Below are positions 1-7,707 of a stretch of DNA of 43,382 nucleotides, piece after piece. Position numbers and translations under genes: made by a program. A model generated the notes under the pieces. That model was given only the letters and a program-made list of their open reading frames with translations, searched no databases and had not been told where the DNA came from. The stretch comes from Comamonadaceae bacterium (GTDB lineage Bacteria > Pseudomonadota > Gammaproteobacteria > Burkholderiales > Burkholderiaceae_C), in contig CANFWI010000026.1 of NCBI GenBank assembly GCA_947450675.1, positions 1 through 43,382 on the forward strand, given 5' to 3'. Positions within the stretch are counted from its first letter, which is position 1. The number at the start of each line of letters is the position of its first letter.

Positions 1-599
1 ACCAGTTTTACGGCGACAAGATCAAGCTGGCGATGGCCTTTGCCGAGCTGCTGAACCAAGAGGCATTGGCCTTGCAGGCCGACGGTGTGGACGTCATTCA
101 GTTTGACGAACCGGCCTTCAATGTCTACATGAAAGAAGCCGCCGACTGGGGCGTCAAAGCCTTAGAGCGCGCCGCGCAGGGCCTCACCTGCACGACGGCC
201 GTGCACATCTGCTACGGCTACGGCATCAAGGCCAATGACGACTGGAAAGAAACGCTGGGTGAAGAGTGGCGGCAGTACGAACAGGTCTTGCCAGCGCTGG
301 CCAAAAGCAGCATTCAGCAGGTCAGCCTCGAGTGCTACCACTCGCATGTACCGCCGCATTTGATGGCGCTGCTGGAAGGCAAAGATGTGATGGTCGGCGT
401 CATCGACGTTGCCAGCGACGTGATCGAAACGCCAGAGCAAGTGGCCGACGCCATTGGCAAAGCGCTGCAATACGTGCCGAAAAATCGGCTGCTGCCCTGC
501 ACCAACTGCGGCTTGGCGCCGATGAGCCGTGAAGTCGCCCTGAAGAAACTCGAAGCGCTGGCCCAAGGTGCTGCTTTGGCGCGCGAACGGTACAAGTGA
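1..599 (+). CDS. mesD: MesD-like core methionine synthase, 5' truncated
   Basis: This is the C-terminal part of a MetE-type catalytic barrel that transfers a methyl group to homocysteine to make methionine. The window begins inside the gene; the reading frame starts at base 3. Likely zinc ligands are visible: the His and Cys of HICYGYG (bases 204-212), the Glu of LECYHSH (330-332) and the Cys of CTNCGL (about 507). The short flowing sequence around HICYGYGIKA and PCTNCGLAPMS resembles core-MetE proteins of the MesD group, which are known to work with MesX (DUF1852) in an oxygen-dependent, folate-independent reaction. MesX would be expected just upstream, outside the window. Assignment to MesD rather than full-length MetE is inferred from sequence memory. 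The cupin gene follows after 4 bases. Confidence 0.72.
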   Translation, partial: QFYGDKIKLAMAFAELLNQEALALQADGVDVIQFDEPAFNVYMKEAADWGVKALERAAQGLTCTTAVHICYGYGIKANDDWKETLGEEWRQYEQVLPALAKSSIQQVSLECYHSHVPPHLMALLEGKDVMVGVIDVASDVIETPEQVADAIGKALQYVPKNRLLPCTNCGLAPMSREVALKKLEALAQGAALARERYK

Positions 600-603
600 G
601 CCT

Positions 604-1119
604 ATGACTGACGCCACCCATTCGCACTCACACCCGCATTCGCACCCGCACAAAAACGAACCGTTGTGGAAGCACGACGGCGTGCGCGTGATAGGTGCGG
701 GCCAGCTCGACAGCAACACCGCGCAGACACCCGGCATGGACCGTAGCGCAGCCATCAACTTTGCGCGCGTTGGTGCGCAAAAATTGTGGGCTGGAACGGT
801 CACCATCCATGCCGATGCCAAGACCGGCGCGCACCACCACGGCCCGCTGGAAAGCGTGATTTACGTCATCCGCGGGCGTGCCCGCATGCGCTGGGGCGAA
901 CACCTGGAGTTCACCGCTGAGGCTGGCCCTGGCGACTTCATTTACGTGCCGCCGTTTGTGCCGCACCAAGAGATCAACGCCAGCGCCACCGAGCTGCTTG
1001 AGTGCGTGCTCTGCCGCAGCGACGGCGAAGCCGTGGCCGTCAACCTCGACATCGAACCCGCCGAAAAGCCAGAGTCAGTTTTGTGGATCGATCCGACCCA
1101 TCCGCAAGGCGGCGTGTAA
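604..1119 (+). CDS. Cupin-domain protein (COG4101-like)
   Basis: This 171-residue protein is a single-domain RmlC-type cupin. The two cupin motifs are visible: HHHGPLE followed by a Gly-rich turn (about residues 80-100), and a second motif around GDFIYVPPFVPHQE. The His residues and the Glu are the usual metal ligands. The N-terminus is a His-rich tail (HSHSHPHSHPH, residues 6-17), which may bind metal. The ATG at 604 is chosen because it follows the methionine synthase stop by only 4 bases; the frame is open further upstream but that would overlap the previous gene. Function is unknown; co-transcription with mesD suggests a link to sulfur or one-carbon metabolism, but that is only context. 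Confidence 0.8.
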   Translation: MTDATHSHSHPHSHPHKNEPLWKHDGVRVIGAGQLDSNTAQTPGMDRSAAINFARVGAQKLWAGTVTIHADAKTGAHHHGPLESVIYVIRGRARMRWGEHLEFTAEAGPGDFIYVPPFVPHQEINASATELLECVLCRSDGEAVAVNLDIEPAEKPESVLWIDPTHPQGGV

Positions 1120-1162
1120 GCTGGTAGCTTGAGCCCGTCTCAAGCAAACTCCAAGGAATCCC

Positions 1163-1444
1163 ATGAAAGCCATTTGGCAAGACACCGTGATTGCAGAGAG
1201 CGACGACATCGTCGTGCTGGAAGGCAACCACTATTTCCCGATCAGCTCGCTCAACCGTGACCACGTCACCTTCAGCAATCACCACACCATGTGCGCCTGG
1301 AAAGGGCAAGCGAGTTATTACTCCTTGCTGGTCAACGGCGAAATGAACACCGATGCGGCTTGGTACTACCCAGACCCCAAAAACGAAGCCGATGCCATCA
1401 AAGACCGCGTGGCTTTCTGGAAGGGTGTGAGGATCGAGGCCTAG
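1163..1444 (+). CDS. DUF427 family protein
   Basis: A 93-residue protein of the DUF427 family (beta-tent fold), recognised by the run VLEGNHYFPISSL, the HHTMCAWKG motif near residue 43 and the ending in which a Trp-Lys-Gly-Val segment closes the fold. The ATG at 1163 is preceded by an AAGGAA ribosome-binding site about 8 bases upstream. The family has no firmly established reaction; members are common beside redox or stress genes. Here it lies 43 bases after the cupin gene and is separated by a single base from the universal stress protein gene, so the set is probably one operon. Confidence 0.85.
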   Translation: MKAIWQDTVIAESDDIVVLEGNHYFPISSLNRDHVTFSNHHTMCAWKGQASYYSLLVNGEMNTDAAWYYPDPKNEADAIKDRVAFWKGVRIEA

Positions 1445-1445
1445 G

Positions 1446-1883
1446 ATGTTCAAACACATCCTCATTCCGGCAGATGGCTCTGACAATGCACAGCGGGCGA
1501 TCGACAAGGCCATCGGTTTGGCGCAGGCTTTCAAAAGTCAGGTCACGGCGATTTACGTCATTGACCCCTATGTTTTCACCGGTGTGGGAACGGACTTTGC
1601 CTACGGTCATGCCGAATACTTAGACGCCGCAACGGCCGAGGGAAAACAAGCCTTGCAAGTCGCCAAGGATGCTTTTCAGACCGTCGGCATTGAGATCGCC
1701 ACGGCCTTGATCGAAGGCCATACCGTCTACAAAGTGATTCTGGAAAAAGCCAATGAGATCGGCGCCGACCTCATCGTGATGGGTTCGCACGGACGCAAGG
1801 GTCTGGAGAAACTGATTCTGGGCAGCGTCACCTCACAGGTCTTGTCGCACGCCCATTTGCCGGTGTTGGTGGTGCGCGACTAA
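1446..1883 (+). CDS. Universal stress protein (UspA family)
   Basis: A 145-residue single-domain universal stress protein. The N-terminal strand FKHILIPADGS and the C-terminal nucleotide-binding motif GSHGRKG...GSVT (Gly-2x-Gly-9x-Gly-Ser, about residues 113-128) mark it as the ATP-binding type of the family, ending in the usual LPVLVVRD strand. Such proteins are cytoplasmic dimers that accumulate in growth arrest or stress. The start codon lies one base after the DUF427 stop, which argues for translational coupling. A repeated palindrome (1887-1914) directly follows the stop. Confidence 0.9.
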   Translation: MFKHILIPADGSDNAQRAIDKAIGLAQAFKSQVTAIYVIDPYVFTGVGTDFAYGHAEYLDAATAEGKQALQVAKDAFQTVGIEIATALIEGHTVYKVILEKANEIGADLIVMGSHGRKGLEKLILGSVTSQVLSHAHLPVLVVRD

Positions 1884-1886
1884 CTC

Positions 1887-1914
1887 GTCACTGCGAGCGC
1901 AGCGCGGCAGTCCA
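1887..1914. repeat. REP-like dispersed palindrome, copy A
   Basis: Single imperfect copy of an intergenic element seen at four places in this window. The core on this strand reads CACTGCGAGCGCAGCGCGGC. It sits between the 3' ends of the convergent universal stress protein and SDR genes, where it may act as a bidirectional terminator or mRNA-end stabiliser (inference). Confidence 0.6.
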
Positions 1915-1924
1915 TTCCTTGACT

Positions 1925-2692
1925 TCAGTCCCGCACATCCGCCACCGGATGTTGACCAAAGTCAGCCCGTGCCAAGACCGCCAGCACGTTCTTGGCGGCA
2001 TCGGCTGGCGAGCTGAGCTGACCGCCTTGATGCAGCCCGGCGAAACCTTGGCGATCCGGAAACAAGGCATCGTCTGCGCTGCGCAATTGCACTTGCATGT
2101 CAGTGTCGATGACGCCGGGCGCCAGCGCACAGACTTTGGCGCCGTTGGGCTTGAGCGCTTCGTCCAGCGCGAGGCAGCGCGTGAAATGGTCCATGCCGGC
2201 CTTGGCCGCGCAGTAAGCCGCCTGTGACGCCATCGCCCGGCGGCCCAAGCCCGATGAAATATTCAGCACCTTGCGCGTGACGGGCCAGTTTTCAGTGGCC
2301 CGCAAAAACGCAGCGCTCAATTGCATAGGCGCTTCCAGACCGACGCGCAGAGCCTGCGCCAAGTCATCCGCATCGCTCTGGCTCAGCGGTGTGATGCGTG
2401 GGATGACCCCCGCGTTGTTGATCAAGGTCGCGCTGGCGAAACCATTCAAGCCGGCCGCGGCTTGAGCCCGCAACCACGCTTCAAGTTGGCGGCTGACCGC
2501 AGCGCCTTGGGCCAAGTCTTCAGTCCATTGAATCAAGGTCGCACCCTTGGCTTGGGCCCGTTTGGCCAAAGCCGGATTGGCATGACGAGAAATGCACAGC
2601 AGCGTGTGGTCTGGCTGGAGCAGTTGTTCAGCCATGGCCAGGCCCATGCCGCGTGATGCGCCAGTCAGGATGATGAGGTGTTGTTGAGTCAT
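1925..2692 (-). CDS. Short-chain dehydrogenase/reductase (SDR)
   Basis: A 255-residue classical SDR. Visible motifs are the cofactor-binding TGASRGMG (residues 10-17), the NNAG motif (92-95), an active-site Ser in NISSG (about 147) and the catalytic Tyr160/Lys164 pair in YCAAK. The APGVIDTDMQ segment is the usual post-catalytic loop. The basic residue in the glycine motif and the overall pattern resemble NADPH-dependent benzil/sepiapterin-type reductases, but the substrate cannot be told. The start at 2692 is preferred over an ATG 12 bases upstream because it begins directly before the Rossmann strand. It is convergent with the universal stress gene and 58 bases downstream of rluA. Confidence 0.85.
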   Translation of the reverse strand: MTQQHLIILTGASRGMGLAMAEQLLQPDHTLLCISRHANPALAKRAQAKGATLIQWTEDLAQGAAVSRQLEAWLRAQAAAGLNGFASATLINNAGVIPRITPLSQSDADDLAQALRVGLEAPMQLSAAFLRATENWPVTRKVLNISSGLGRRAMASQAAYCAAKAGMDHFTRCLALDEALKPNGAKVCALAPGVIDTDMQVQLRSADDALFPDRQGFAGLHQGGQLSSPADAAKNVLAVLARADFGQHPVADVRD

Positions 2693-2750
2693 GAAGACCA
2701 TCATAAATAATTGCTCAAACCGCTGCGCGTTACGGCGGTGTCAACCGGCC

Positions 2751-3413
2751 TTAAAAAGGGACAAGGCTGTTGAAGCTCAGTTTTTCACCGGTGACAGGAT
2801 GATCGAAAGCCAGCGCCGATGCATGCAGCAGGAGCCGCTGTTCAAAACCCTTCAAGCCAGGATCTCCGTACAGCGCGTCCCCGACGATCGGATGGCCTAG
2901 CGCCAGCAAATGCACGCGCAGTTGGTGCGATCGGCCGGTCAGCGGTTCGAGCTGTAGCCGGGTGGTTTGGGCTTGCGCGTCAACACTGTCAATTCGCCAG
3001 CGGGTCTGGCTCGGTTTGCCCATGTCGTGGTTGATCACGCGCAAGGGGCGGTTTGGCCAGTCAACCGCGATCGGCAGGTCGATCAAGCGCCAACCGTCTG
3101 CATCCGCCAGCGAATTCAAATGCGTTGTCACCAGCCCATGCACCACCGCGGCATACCGCTTGTGCACGCGGCGTTCAGCAAAAGCCAAGCTCAAGACTCG
3201 TTGGGCGCTGGGGTTTCGCGCCATCAGCATCAGACCCGAGGTGGCCATGTCCAGCCGATGCACCACCAGTGCGTTCGGATAAATGTGTTGAACGCGTGCG
3301 CTTAGGCAATCTTGCTTGTCTTCACCACGCCCCGGCACGGCCAACAGACCGGCGGGTTTGTCGACCACCAACAGGTCGTCGTCAAGGTGATGAAACAGCA
3401 GGTGAGGGGTCAC
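2751..3413 (-). CDS. rluA: RNA pseudouridine synthase RluA
   Basis: A 220-residue pseudouridine synthase of the RluA family. The catalytic motif HRLDMATSG (residues 52-60) has the active-site Asp55. The segments DWPNRP, GKPSQT and [12 protein letters not shown] with [12 protein letters not shown] match Escherichia coli RluA in order and in length (219 residues), and there is no N-terminal S4 domain as would be seen in RluC or RluD. RluA modifies U746 of 23S rRNA and U32 of several tRNAs. The gene overlaps the preceding VF530 gene by 4 bases (ATGA), indicating translational coupling. Confidence 0.87.
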   Translation of the reverse strand: MTPHLLFHHLDDDLLVVDKPAGLLAVPGRGEDKQDCLSARVQHIYPNALVVHRLDMATSGLMLMARNPSAQRVLSLAFAERRVHKRYAAVVHGLVTTHLNSLADADGWRLIDLPIAVDWPNRPLRVINHDMGKPSQTRWRIDSVDAQAQTTRLQLEPLTGRSHQLRVHLLALGHPIVGDALYGDPGLKGFEQRLLLHASALAFDHPVTGEKLSFNSLVPF

Positions 3414-3730
3414 GGCCGTTGCGTTTGACCTTGACTTTGACCGTGTGCTGCTCTGCGCTGCTCACGCAGCATGAAGAGATACAGGCTCTCAACCTTCTCG
3501 CGAGCCCACGGCGTTTTGCGCAAGAACTTCAGGCTGGACGCGACGCTGGGGTCAAGCACAAAACAGCGAATGTGGATGCGCTGGCCGAGTTCTTCCCAGC
3601 CGTAATGCGTGGACAGCGCCGTCACGATGGCTTCTAGCGTCAGCCCGTGCAGCGGATTGCCGGTTTGGGCAATTGGAGCCGGGGGCGCCAGGGGCGCGCC
3701 CTCCGGCTGGTCCCCGGTCGGGTCGGTCAC
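3410..3730 (-). CDS. VF530 family DNA-binding protein (DUF2132)
   Basis: A 106-residue protein starting with GTG. The region [15 protein letters not shown]...[10 protein letters not shown]...CF...[25 protein letters not shown] (residues about 26-88) is the compact VF530/DUF2132 helical domain; family members are described as small double-stranded-DNA-binding proteins. A proline/alanine-rich N-terminal extension and a Gln/Arg-rich tail flank the domain. The GTG start overlaps the stop of the upstream 46-aa gene (GTGA), and its stop overlaps the rluA start, so three genes are stitched together by 4-base overlaps. Confidence 0.85.
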   Translation of the reverse strand: MTDPTGDQPEGAPLAPPAPIAQTGNPLHGLTLEAIVTALSTHYGWEELGQRIHIRCFVLDPSVASSLKFLRKTPWAREKVESLYLFMLREQRRAAHGQSQGQTQRP

Positions 3731-3867
3731 TTGTTTTTAAGTTTGCCGCGCACAGGCACGACGGTGGTCACCGTGGGGCGTACCGCGTCGGGCGAAACCG
3801 TTTTAGGCGGTGATGTGTCTTTTTTTGGTTTTTTGACCATCTTTTGGCTTTGTTGACCTTTTGCCAT
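3727..3867 (-). CDS. Small lysine-rich protein, 46 aa
   Basis: A short gene starting with ATG at 3867 behind an AGGAG ribosome-binding site (complement of 3875-3879). The product begins [19 protein letters not shown] and ends RGKLKNK; it is strongly basic, with about ten lysines, has no hydrophobic segment and looks disordered. It overlaps the GTG start of the VF530 gene by 4 bases, so its translation probably drives that of VF530 and RluA. Function unknown; nucleic-acid or ribosome association is a guess based on charge and partners. Confidence 0.7.
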   Translation of the reverse strand: MAKGQQSQKMVKKPKKDTSPPKTVSPDAVRPTVTTVVPVRGKLKNK

Positions 3868-3958
3868 GGTGAAACTCCTAATTAATGTGGGGCAGCAAGC
3901 CTGATGGCCGCTTGTGCTGATTATCTGTCCAAGAAGACGCTGTTAAGCTCCCTTCCCG

Positions 3959-5185
3959 ATGGCCCCACATACTTTTTTAGATCTGACGCGGCAACGCTCA
4001 TTCATGCGCATGTGGTTTGCGCGCCTTGCGGGCACCACTGGCAACCAGATGTTGATGGTGGCGGTCGGTTGGCAGATGTATGAACTCACCGGCAGTGCCT
4101 GGGATTTGGGGCTGGTCGGTTTGTTCCAGTTTGTGCCTGCCTTGCTGTTGACCTTGGTGGCCGGCCATGTGGCCGACCGCGTTCATCGCGGCCGCATTGT
4201 GGCGCTGTGTTTGTTGGCCCAAGGGCTGGTGGCGCTGGTGCTGGTGGCAGGGACCCAAGGTGTGGGCGCTGCGACGGCTTGGGTCTCGCGCGACTGGCTG
4301 CTGGGCTTGTCGGTGGTGTTGGGCGCGGCGCGAGCTTTCCAGATGCCGGCGCAGCAGGCGCTCACGCCGATGTTGGTGCCGCCCGCCATGTTGCCCCGGG
4401 CCATGGCCTTCAGTTCGGCCGGCATGCAGGCGTCTGTGATTGGCGGACCGGCATTGGGCGGCGTGATTTTTGTGGCTGGGGCCACCGCTGTCTACTGCAC
4501 GTGCGCCGTGTTGTTTTTGATCGGATGCGCTTTGGTGCTGCGCGTGAAGTACTCGCATGTGGCCCCGCTGCGCGAGCCGGTGACGATGGCTGTGATGCTG
4601 GCGGGCGCGGTGTTTGTGTGGCAGCGCAAGGCTTTGCTGGGCGCGGTGTCGCTGGATTTGTTTGCCGTGTTGCTGGGCGGTGCCGTCGCCTTGCTACCGC
4701 TCTTTGCCAAAGATATTTTGCATGTGGGGCCGTGGGGGCTGGGCCTGTTGCGCGCCGCGCCCGCGGTCGGCGCGTTGGTCATGTCGGCGCTGCTGACGCG
4801 CTGGCCGCTGGCCCGTCGCGTCGGTTACCGCATGCTGGCGGCGGTGGCCTTGTACGGCGTGTGCATGGTGGTTTTTGGGCTGTCGACCAGTTTTGTCCTT
4901 TCGCTGGTTGTCTTGGCGATCTCCGGCGCGGCTGACATGGTCAGTGTGGTGGTGCGGATGACACTGGTGCAGTTAGAGACACCGGACGAGATGCGCGGCC
5001 GGGTCAGTGCCATCAATTCGGTCTTCATCGGCGCGTCCAATCAGCTCGGCGAATTCGAGTCCGGTGCGACTGCCGCTGTGCTAGGACCGGTCGGCTCGGT
5101 TGTGTTGGGCGGCGTCGGTACGCTGCTGGTGGCGGCTGCGTGGCTGCGTTATTTTCCGGACTTGGCCCAGCGCGACCGACTCTGA
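3959..5185 (+). CDS. MFS transporter (EntS/DHA3-like)
   Basis: A 408-residue integral membrane protein with about ten to twelve hydrophobic segments. The loop between segments 2 and 3 reads GHVADRVHRGRIV, the MFS motif A. The N-terminal FMRMWFARLAGTTGNQM and the segment EMRGRVSAINSVFIGASNQLGEFESG are typical of the MFS_3/enterobactin-exporter EntS-like branch, which exports small molecules across the inner membrane by proton antiport. The substrate is unknown. No siderophore genes lie nearby. It is divergent from the 46-aa gene and its stop is only 7 bases from that of the convergent cytochrome gene. No clear ribosome-binding site precedes the ATG. Confidence 0.83.
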   Translation: MAPHTFLDLTRQRSFMRMWFARLAGTTGNQMLMVAVGWQMYELTGSAWDLGLVGLFQFVPALLLTLVAGHVADRVHRGRIVALCLLAQGLVALVLVAGTQGVGAATAWVSRDWLLGLSVVLGAARAFQMPAQQALTPMLVPPAMLPRAMAFSSAGMQASVIGGPALGGVIFVAGATAVYCTCAVLFLIGCALVLRVKYSHVAPLREPVTMAVMLAGAVFVWQRKALLGAVSLDLFAVLLGGAVALLPLFAKDILHVGPWGLGLLRAAPAVGALVMSALLTRWPLARRVGYRMLAAVALYGVCMVVFGLSTSFVLSLVVLAISGAADMVSVVVRMTLVQLETPDEMRGRVSAINSVFIGASNQLGEFESGATAAVLGPVGSVVLGGVGTLLVAAAWLRYFPDLAQRDRL

Positions 5186-5192
5186 ACAACGC

Positions 5193-6515
5193 TCAGCGCT
5201 GGTTGCCTGTGCGTGAACGGTTGACATCAAACGAGGTGACCTGGCTGGCTTGGTTGCCCCAAGCGCTGCGCAGAAAAGTCAGCAAGCTGGCCACTTCCGT
5301 GTCACTCAAAACCAACATGAATGGCGGCATGCCAAAGGGCCGTGGGTTACCGGCCGTGGCGGGCGCGTAGCCACCGTTCAAGATGATTTGCACCAAGTTG
5401 TCGGTGGACACCATCGTCACGGCGCGGTTGCCGGCCAGCGACGGGTAAGCGCCGGCCACACCTTGGCCGCTATCGCCGTGGCACTGGGCGCAATGGTTGT
5501 CATACAGTTTGGCGCCAGCCCGAGCCGATGCTGAACTGGCCACCGCTTGAGCCTTGGGACCGCGCGCTGCGGTAGGCAAGGCGGCGTCATGCACGGTCGG
5601 TGGCAGGGATTTTAAAAATACCGCCATCGAGCGCAAGTCGTCATCGCTCATGTGCTGGGTGCTGTTGCGCACCACCTCAGCCATCGGACCCAACACCGAT
5701 GCGCCGGGTGCGACACCTGTTTTCAGCAGCGTCACCACGTCTTGCACCGGCCATTTTGACAAGCCCGCTTCAGCGTTTTCGGTCAGCGCTGGGGCGTACC
5801 AGTTTTGCATCGGGATCAAACCGCCGGCCATGTTGAGCGGGTTGCTGCCGCCCAGCGCATCGCGTGCCGAATGGCAAGCGGCGCAATGACCCAGGCCGCG
5901 CACCAAGTAAGCACCGCGGTTCCAGTCGGCGCTTTGCAGGGGTTCGGGCTCAAAGGTGCCGGGTGAAAAGTACAGGGCGCGCCAAACCGCCAGTGCAATT
6001 TGCGTGTTGAAGGGCCAGCGCAGCGTGTGGGCTTGTGCAGGCGCTGATACCGGCGGCAAACTTTGCAAATAAGCGTACATGGCATCAGCGTCGCCGCGGC
6101 TGACTTCGGTGTAACTGGTGTACGGAAAAGCTGGGTACAGCAGACGCCCGCTTTGCGAACGGCCGTTGTGCAGCGCACGCCAAAAATCGTTTGAGGTCCA
6201 CGCTCCTAAACCGGTTGTGGCGTCGGGCGTGAGGTTGCTTGAAAAGACCGTGCCGAAGGGCGTTTCAATGCCGCGACCACCGGCAAAGGGCGTGCCGCCT
6301 CGCGCGGTGTGGCAGCTCATGCAGTTGCCGGCGCGGGTCAGGTAGTCACCGCGTGCCAACAGGGCCTGACTGGCCGGTGCGGCGGCGCTGCCCGTGGTGA
6401 CGGGAATGACGCGGGTTTCATCGCGCGTGTTCAGCAGCCACAGCACGGCCAGTACCAAGGTGGCGATGGCCAATGCGAGCCAAGCCAAGTTTTTGATCAG
6501 AGGGGAGCGTTTCAT
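5193..6515 (-). CDS. Membrane-anchored three-heme cytochrome c
   Basis: A 440-residue protein starting at the ATG at 6515, which overlaps the preceding cytochrome stop by 4 bases (ATGA). Residues about 8-27 form an uncleaved-looking N-terminal membrane anchor. Three heme-attachment motifs follow: CMSCH (near residue 66), CAACH (near 215) and CAQCH (near 340), each with downstream Met candidates such as YAPALTE and GMPPFM. The arrangement matches cytochrome subunits of periplasmic flavin or molybdenum dehydrogenases (gluconate, alcohol or nicotinate dehydrogenase type), which pass electrons to the respiratory chain. No dehydrogenase large subunit is present in the window, so the electron donor is unknown. 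Confidence 0.85.
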   Translation of the reverse strand: MKRSPLIKNLAWLALAIATLVLAVLWLLNTRDETRVIPVTTGSAAAPASQALLARGDYLTRAGNCMSCHTARGGTPFAGGRGIETPFGTVFSSNLTPDATTGLGAWTSNDFWRALHNGRSQSGRLLYPAFPYTSYTEVSRGDADAMYAYLQSLPPVSAPAQAHTLRWPFNTQIALAVWRALYFSPGTFEPEPLQSADWNRGAYLVRGLGHCAACHSARDALGGSNPLNMAGGLIPMQNWYAPALTENAEAGLSKWPVQDVVTLLKTGVAPGASVLGPMAEVVRNSTQHMSDDDLRSMAVFLKSLPPTVHDAALPTAARGPKAQAVASSASARAGAKLYDNHCAQCHGDSGQGVAGAYPSLAGNRAVTMVSTDNLVQIILNGGYAPATAGNPRPFGMPPFMLVLSDTEVASLLTFLRSAWGNQASQVTSFDVNRSRTGNQR

Positions 6516-7288
6516 TTCAAAGCTCCAGTCGCTTGCGGCAAAGGCACGTGGCCACACGTCGGCACGGCGACGTTCGTGTGCAGGATGGCGGCGCTCAGTG
6601 CCGGTGCGCTGTTGATCGGCACCGCTTGTGCGGCCAGCCAAGTCGACGCGGCGTTGATGTCGTCTAAGCTCAAAATTTCTGCCACGTGGGCCATGCAGTC
6701 AGGGGCGTGGGCGCGGCGCTTGCCAGTCTTCCAGGCGCCCAGTTGTGCATTCAGGTAGTCACGCGGCAGGCCCAGTAAACCGGGGACTTGCGGTAGCACG
6801 CCGGTCATGGCCATGCCGTGGCATTGCACGCAGGCGGGCACTTGCCGCGCGGGGTTGCCGTTCATCACCAACTGCCGACCTTGCTCCAGCAATGCGGCTG
6901 AAGCGGTGGTGGGTTGGGGTGGTGGGTAAGGCACTTTGAGAGCAGCAAAGTACTGCGCAATTTCCAGCAGATAAGCATCGGTCAGCGGCTCGACCATCTG
7001 CGTCATCAACCCGTAATGGCGTCGGCCCTCACGAAAGTGCAGCAACTGGTTGTAGAGGTAGGCTGCGGGCTTGCCGGCCAGCCGCGGGTAATAGCCGTCA
7101 GGTGCGGCGCGGCCCTGCGCGCCGTGGCAGGCGGTGCAAGCCTGCGTGCGCTGGGCAATGCTGTTTTCAAACGGCGCGGACCAAGCCGGGCTGCTGAGAG
7201 CCGCCGCGAGCCCAAGGGCCGCGACAGTGCGCAAGACCACGGTGCGCAAGGGCCGACAAAGAAAGGAATGAAAACTCAAAAATGACAC
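6512..7288 (-). CDS. Two-heme cytochrome c, c4-like
   Basis: A 258-residue exported protein. Residues about 15-38 form a signal peptide ending near SPAWSA. Two heme motifs, CTACH (about residue 50) and CVQCH (about 152), divide it into two similar class I domains, each with the YPRLAGKPAAYL / VPGLLGLPRDYL signature that is typical of the cytochrome c4/c553 family. It probably shuttles electrons in the periplasm to or from the three-heme cytochrome encoded by the overlapping next gene. The ATG at 7288 is chosen because the signal peptide starts there. The pair is likely one transcription unit with 98 bases separating it from the ferredoxin gene upstream. Confidence 0.85.
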   Translation of the reverse strand: MSFLSFHSFLCRPLRTVVLRTVAALGLAAALSSPAWSAPFENSIAQRTQACTACHGAQGRAAPDGYYPRLAGKPAAYLYNQLLHFREGRRHYGLMTQMVEPLTDAYLLEIAQYFAALKVPYPPPQPTTASAALLEQGRQLVMNGNPARQVPACVQCHGMAMTGVLPQVPGLLGLPRDYLNAQLGAWKTGKRRAHAPDCMAHVAEILSLDDINAASTWLAAQAVPINSAPALSAAILHTNVAVPTCGHVPLPQATGALK

Positions 7289-7386
7289 GATGAATAACTT
7301 ATTTCTGACGAAGGCCGAAGCCTGGTGAGTGTGCGGGAATCAGCTTTTGATTATGAAACGATCTGAGCAACCGTTTTGTCGCGGGC

Positions 7387-7695
7387 TTAATCCACCGCAC
7401 CCAGCACCAAGTCAGACGCTGGATAAGCCACGCACGGCAGAAAAAAGCCCTCGGCTTTCTCTTCAGCGCTCAAGCCTGGCCATTCCATGCGGTACGTCAC
7501 ATGGCCGCTGTGCAGACGGCAGATGCAGGTGCGGCAAACACCGTTGCGGCATGAGCTCAGCAGCGCGTGCCCGGCTGCCAACGCAGACAGCAACACGGTT
7601 TGATCTGCGCTGGCGGCGAAGGGCGGGCTTTGCGAGTCGAGCTGGACTTGAAAATGATGGGGTGATGTTTGAAGGGCTGACACGCTCAGCATCAT
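7387..7695 (-). CDS. 2Fe-2S ferredoxin (plant type)
   Basis: A 102-residue plant-type ferredoxin. The cluster ligands are visible as Cys49-x4-Cys54-x2-Cys57 (SCRNGVCRTC) and Cys88 (FFLPC), the spacing of the fer2 domain in oxygenase and reductase electron carriers. An extra Cys59 lies beside the cluster. As a stand-alone ferredoxin it would donate electrons to a cytoplasmic oxygenase or similar enzyme, none of which is encoded here. It begins 12 bases after the TpsB stop on the same strand, so it may be read through from the secretion operon, although a functional link is unlikely. Confidence 0.83.
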   Translation of the reverse strand: MMLSVSALQTSPHHFQVQLDSQSPPFAASADQTVLLSALAAGHALLSSCRNGVCRTCICRLHSGHVTYRMEWPGLSAEEKAEGFFLPCVAYPASDLVLGAVD

Positions 7696-7707
7696 CTCAG
7701 AATTTGC

